From a bacterium (GTDB taxonomy: Bacteria > Patescibacteriota > Minisyncoccia > Phycocordibacterales > SBAW01): a stretch of DNA of 6,939 nucleotides. The position numbers and the translations under genes were made by a program. The notes beneath the pieces are model-generated. The model saw nothing but the letters and a program-made list of their open reading frames with translations. It did not search any database and had not been told where the DNA came from. Shown here in pieces: positions 5,578 to 6,939 of the stretch; the first letter of the stretch is position 1; each line of letters starts with the position of its first letter. Location of the stretch: contig JAKALC010000037.1 of assembly GCA_021813335.1 (NCBI GenBank), positions 1 to 6,939 on the forward strand, read 5' to 3'.

Positions 5578-5586
5578 TGCTAGTAT
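5578..5586 (+). promoter_or_regulatory. Extended -10 of pth; start point predicted at the ATG
   Basis: TGCTAGTAT is an extended -10 (TG, one base, hexamer TAGTAT at 5581-5586). With the usual 6 bases between hexamer and +1, transcription would begin at 5593, the A of the ATG. No good -35 is seen, as is common for extended -10 promoters. GGGAG at 5587-5591 is only 1 base from the ATG, too close to act as an SD. Confidence 0.5.
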
Positions 5587-5592
5587 GGGAGT

Positions 5593-6189
5593 ATGCAATG
5601 GGTCATCGCGGGGCTCGGAAATCCGGGTAAGGAGTACGAACGAACGCGGCACAACGCGGGGCGGGATGCCGTCGCGCATATCGCCAAGGAAAACAAGTTC
5701 GATGAGTTCGCGTTCAACAAAACGGCGAACGCTCTTGCCGCAAAAGGCGTCGTGGGCGGCGAAAAGACGACGCTCGTACTTCCCGAAACGATGATGAACC
5801 TCTCAGGCAAGGCCGTCGCGGCTTTCGTCAAAAGTCCGAAAGCCGCGAAGAATCTTCTCGTCATCCACGACGACCTCGATCTCCCGCTCGGGACGATCAA
5901 GATGGTCTTCGGCCGCGGCTCCGGCGGACACAAGGGCGTCGAGAGCGTTATGCGCACCATAAAGACGAAGGACTTCGCCCGCATCCGCATCGGTATTTCC
6001 GCTTCGGGAAAAAAGAACGGCGTGAAAAAGGTCGCGGGCGAAGAAAAAGTCATCAAGCACGTACTTGGAAAATGGAAGCCGCCGGAAGAAGCGGCGATCA
6101 AGAAAGCGTATAAGAAGGCCGCCGAGGCCGCGCGCCTCTTCGTGACTGAGGGTGTTGAGGCCTCCGTCCAATTCGCTAACACGCGATAA
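5593..6189 (+). CDS. pth: Peptidyl-tRNA hydrolase
   Basis: Pth cleaves peptidyl-tRNAs released from stalled ribosomes and so recycles tRNA; it is cytoplasmic and essential in most bacteria. The 198 residues (E. coli 194) begin MQWVIAGLGNPGKEYERTRH with Asn10 and the catalytic His20. PETMMNLSGKAV holds the substrate-binding Asn69 (E. coli Asn68). VIHDDLDLPLG has Asp93, the residue that orients the histidine. GRGSGGHKGVESV follows, where Lys114 replaces the Asn of the usual GGHNG. The C-terminal third is lysine-rich and helical, fitting tRNA contact. The ATG at 5593 is chosen because the family starts a few residues before GLGNPG. Divergent from lepB across 99 bases. No intrinsic terminator of its own is seen in the plus direction. 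Confidence 0.97.
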   Translation: MQWVIAGLGNPGKEYERTRHNAGRDAVAHIAKENKFDEFAFNKTANALAAKGVVGGEKTTLVLPETMMNLSGKAVAAFVKSPKAAKNLLVIHDDLDLPLGTIKMVFGRGSGGHKGVESVMRTIKTKDFARIRIGISASGKKNGVKKVAGEEKVIKHVLGKWKPPEEAAIKKAYKKAAEAARLFVTEGVEASVQFANTR

Positions 6190-6216
6190 TAAAAAAGCCC
6201 GCCTCTCAGGGCGAGC
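6190..6216 (-). terminator. Intrinsic terminator of the 6246-6644 gene
   Basis: On the minus strand GCTCGCC and GGCGGGC (plus 6210-6216 and 6197-6203) pair over 7 bp with one wobble around CTGAGA. TTTTTTA follows, and the U-tract abuts the pth stop codon. On the plus strand the stem has a C-A mismatch and no T run, so it should work mainly for the minus gene. Confidence 0.85.
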
Positions 6217-6245
6217 GTTGAGCTGACGGGGAAGACGACGGTCGG

Positions 6246-6644
6246 TCAACCGTAGTGGCCGAGCCGACGGAGTCCGCTTCCCCAGACGTCTTTGTACTCC
6301 GAAGCGAAGTAAAAAGTTCGCGGCCGATTGATGGCCGAATTCATCTCGGCTGACATCCTGGCGCCGACGGCGTTCAGATGGGCGTCGATCTCATCGAATC
6401 GGCCGTGCATCGTATCGATCACCGCGTCTACGCGCGCACTGAGTCGTTCGGCTGGCATCCTGGCACCGACGGCGTTCAGATGGTCGTCGATCCCATCGAA
6501 TCGGCCGTGCATCATATCGATCATCGCGTCTACGCGCACATTGAGTCGTTCGGCTGAACGGAGCGCCTCTTCGAAAGATTTCTCGATGGCGCTCAGAGCT
6601 TCGGACGCGCTGCCCGGCGTTTGGCCGCTGTCGTTGGTCCCCAT
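6246..6644 (-). CDS. Small repeat protein, probable coiled coil, unknown function
   Basis: Unrecognised 132-residue protein. The ATG at 6642-6644 is chosen because AGGAGA lies 5 bases before it; longer in-frame extension upstream crosses its own promoter. Residues 1-14 are a polar, Gly/Ser-rich lead. Residues 15-30 (EALSAIEKSFEEALRSAERL) begin a helix. Two consecutive 34-residue repeats then follow, each of the form RVDAxIDxMHGRFDxIDxHLNAVGARM. Regular hydrophobic spacing with many charged residues suggests a helical, probably coiled-coil, rod. A distinct tail (SAINRPRTFYFASEYKDVWG and on) is aromatic and not repeated. No signal peptide or membrane span is seen, so it is probably a cytoplasmic oligomer. 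The gene has its own promoter, SD and terminator, and is divergent from the GNAT gene. Confidence 0.82.
   Translation of the reverse strand: MGTNDSGQTPGSASEALSAIEKSFEEALRSAERLNVRVDAMIDMMHGRFDGIDDHLNAVGARMPAERLSARVDAVIDTMHGRFDEIDAHLNAVGARMSAEMNSAINRPRTFYFASEYKDVWGSGLRRLGHYG
6354..6557. repeat. Two tandem 102-bp repeats inside the small repeat gene
   Basis: Copies span 6354-6455 and 6456-6557, exactly 34 codons each. By eye they differ at about 8 of 102 positions, with no indels. The close identity at DNA level, including third codon positions, points to recent in-frame duplication or gene conversion. Confidence 0.9.
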
Positions 6645-6648
6645 ATTT

Positions 6649-6654
6649 TCTCCT
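6649..6654 (-). promoter_or_regulatory. Ribosome binding site AGGAGA for the repeat protein
   Basis: TCTCCT on the plus strand reads AGGAGA on the minus strand, about 5 bases before the ATG at 6644. It decides the start within a longer open frame. Confidence 0.8.
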
Positions 6655-6672
6655 GGAAAGGAACGTGCCGCG

Positions 6673-6702
6673 AGTATAGCAGACGAGAGCGGGATGGGCG
6701 AA
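6673..6702 (-). promoter_or_regulatory. Extended -10 promoter of the repeat protein gene
   Basis: On the minus strand TGCTATACT (hexamer TATACT, plus 6673-6678) is an extended -10 matching consensus at 5 of 6. A weak -35, TTCGCC (plus 6697-6702), is 18 bases away. Predicted leader is about 22 bases, enough to include the SD. Confidence 0.55.
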
Positions 6703-6748
6703 CCGATACATTCTCTTCGCGCCGCGAACTTTTCCAACAGATTTGAGT

Positions 6749-6754
6749 TATAAG
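6749..6754 (+). promoter_or_regulatory. -10 candidate for the GNAT gene
   Basis: TATAAG (5 of 6) sits in a short AT-rich patch, with no convincing -35 (GAACTT at 6726-6731 is the best at 17-base spacing). Predicted leader is about 27 bases and includes the SD. Confidence 0.35.
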
Positions 6755-6774
6755 TTGCTGGACCGTTCGTTTTG

Positions 6775-6782
6775 AAAGGAGG
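6775..6782 (+). promoter_or_regulatory. Strong ribosome binding site AAAGGAGG
   Basis: AAAGGAGG lies 5 bases before the ATG at 6788, a near-perfect anti-SD complement that fixes this start. Confidence 0.85.
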
Positions 6783-6787
6783 CGGCA

Positions 6788-6939
6788 ATGATAACGGTGG
6801 GCGAGTATACGGAATTATGCGGCTTGCGGCTTTCCTTCGCGGAGAACGGGCGCGAGATCGGGCGTACATTCCTCTATACCTTGCGGAATGAGCTACATAG
6901 CCAGCCGTTCGGCTACCTCGAAGACGTTTTTGTTGAAGA
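6788..6939 (+). CDS. GNAT-family N-acetyltransferase, N-terminal part (runs off right edge)
   Basis: The visible 50 residues start MITVGEYTELCGLRLSFAEN and end with HSQPFGYLEDVFVE. The last part matches the beta-4 strand of many GNAT enzymes, which leads into the acetyl-CoA-binding motif A (R/Q-x-x-G-x-G/A) that would follow directly outside the window. The preceding GREIGRTFLYTLRNELH fits the beta-2/beta-3 hairpin of the fold. Such enzymes transfer acetyl from acetyl-CoA to an amine; the substrate cannot be told. The call rests on one fold signature because the decisive motif is cut off. The frame is open to the edge and has a strong SD. It is divergent from the repeat-protein gene across 143 bases. 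Confidence 0.7.
   Translation, partial: MITVGEYTELCGLRLSFAENGREIGRTFLYTLRNELHSQPFGYLEDVFVE

Noticed and set aside
5494..5679. N-terminal extension of LepB by 62 residues
   Set aside because: The extension crosses the lepB promoter candidate and the pth start, has no signal-peptidase homology, and MNDERSENFF directly before the membrane span is the normal family start.
6645..6869. N-terminal extension of the repeat protein by 75 residues
   Set aside because: It runs back through a good promoter, the SD at 6649-6654 and the divergent GNAT start; the extension is Arg/Pro/Ser-rich without a domain.

Overview
This looks like a slice of a bacterial chromosome. A Patescibacteria/CPR (Parcubacteria-like) origin is likely but is an inference. 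It rests on compact gene packing, short versions of core proteins, a small one-membrane-span signal peptidase, a bS21 with a longer basic tail, several small orphan proteins, and degenerate FtsA and HisRS-like sequences. The DNA is GC-rich, so open frames antisense to real genes are common and misleading. I see no rRNA, tRNA, CRISPR array, prophage or insertion sequence.

Layout. Positions 1-2459 (minus strand) carry a translation/cell-division cluster in transcription order rpsU, ybeY, ftsA, ftsZ; ftsZ runs off the left edge. Position 2460-2657 is a divergent promoter region. A single-span membrane protein of unknown function follows at 2658-3113 (plus), with its own near-consensus promoter, strong Shine-Dalgarno (SD) site and intrinsic terminator. 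On the minus strand from 5493 down to 3266 lie lepB (signal peptidase I), a HisRS-like protein that lacks a hallmark catalytic motif, and a small orphan protein with its own SD and terminator. Divergent from lepB is pth (peptidyl-tRNA hydrolase, plus). It converges on a small minus-strand protein made of two near-identical 34-residue repeats, which ends in its own terminator. At the right edge the start of a GNAT acetyltransferase (plus) is divergent from that repeat gene.

How the genes work together. FtsA and FtsZ form the division ring and its membrane anchor. bS21, YbeY, Pth and perhaps the HisRS-like protein serve ribosome function and tRNA metabolism. LepB matures secreted proteins. No pathway links the orphan genes.

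The most striking pattern concerns translation signals. The recognisable core genes (rpsU, ybeY, ftsA, ftsZ, lepB, HisRS-like, pth) have no usable SD, and several have -10 boxes so close to the ATG that the mRNA would be leaderless or nearly so. All four accessory genes (2658, 3622, 6644, 6788) have strong, well-spaced SD sites. The other main point is the HisRS paralogue that has lost the RGLDYYT-type motif but kept the anticodon-binding domain. No gap between genes exceeds 300 bases.
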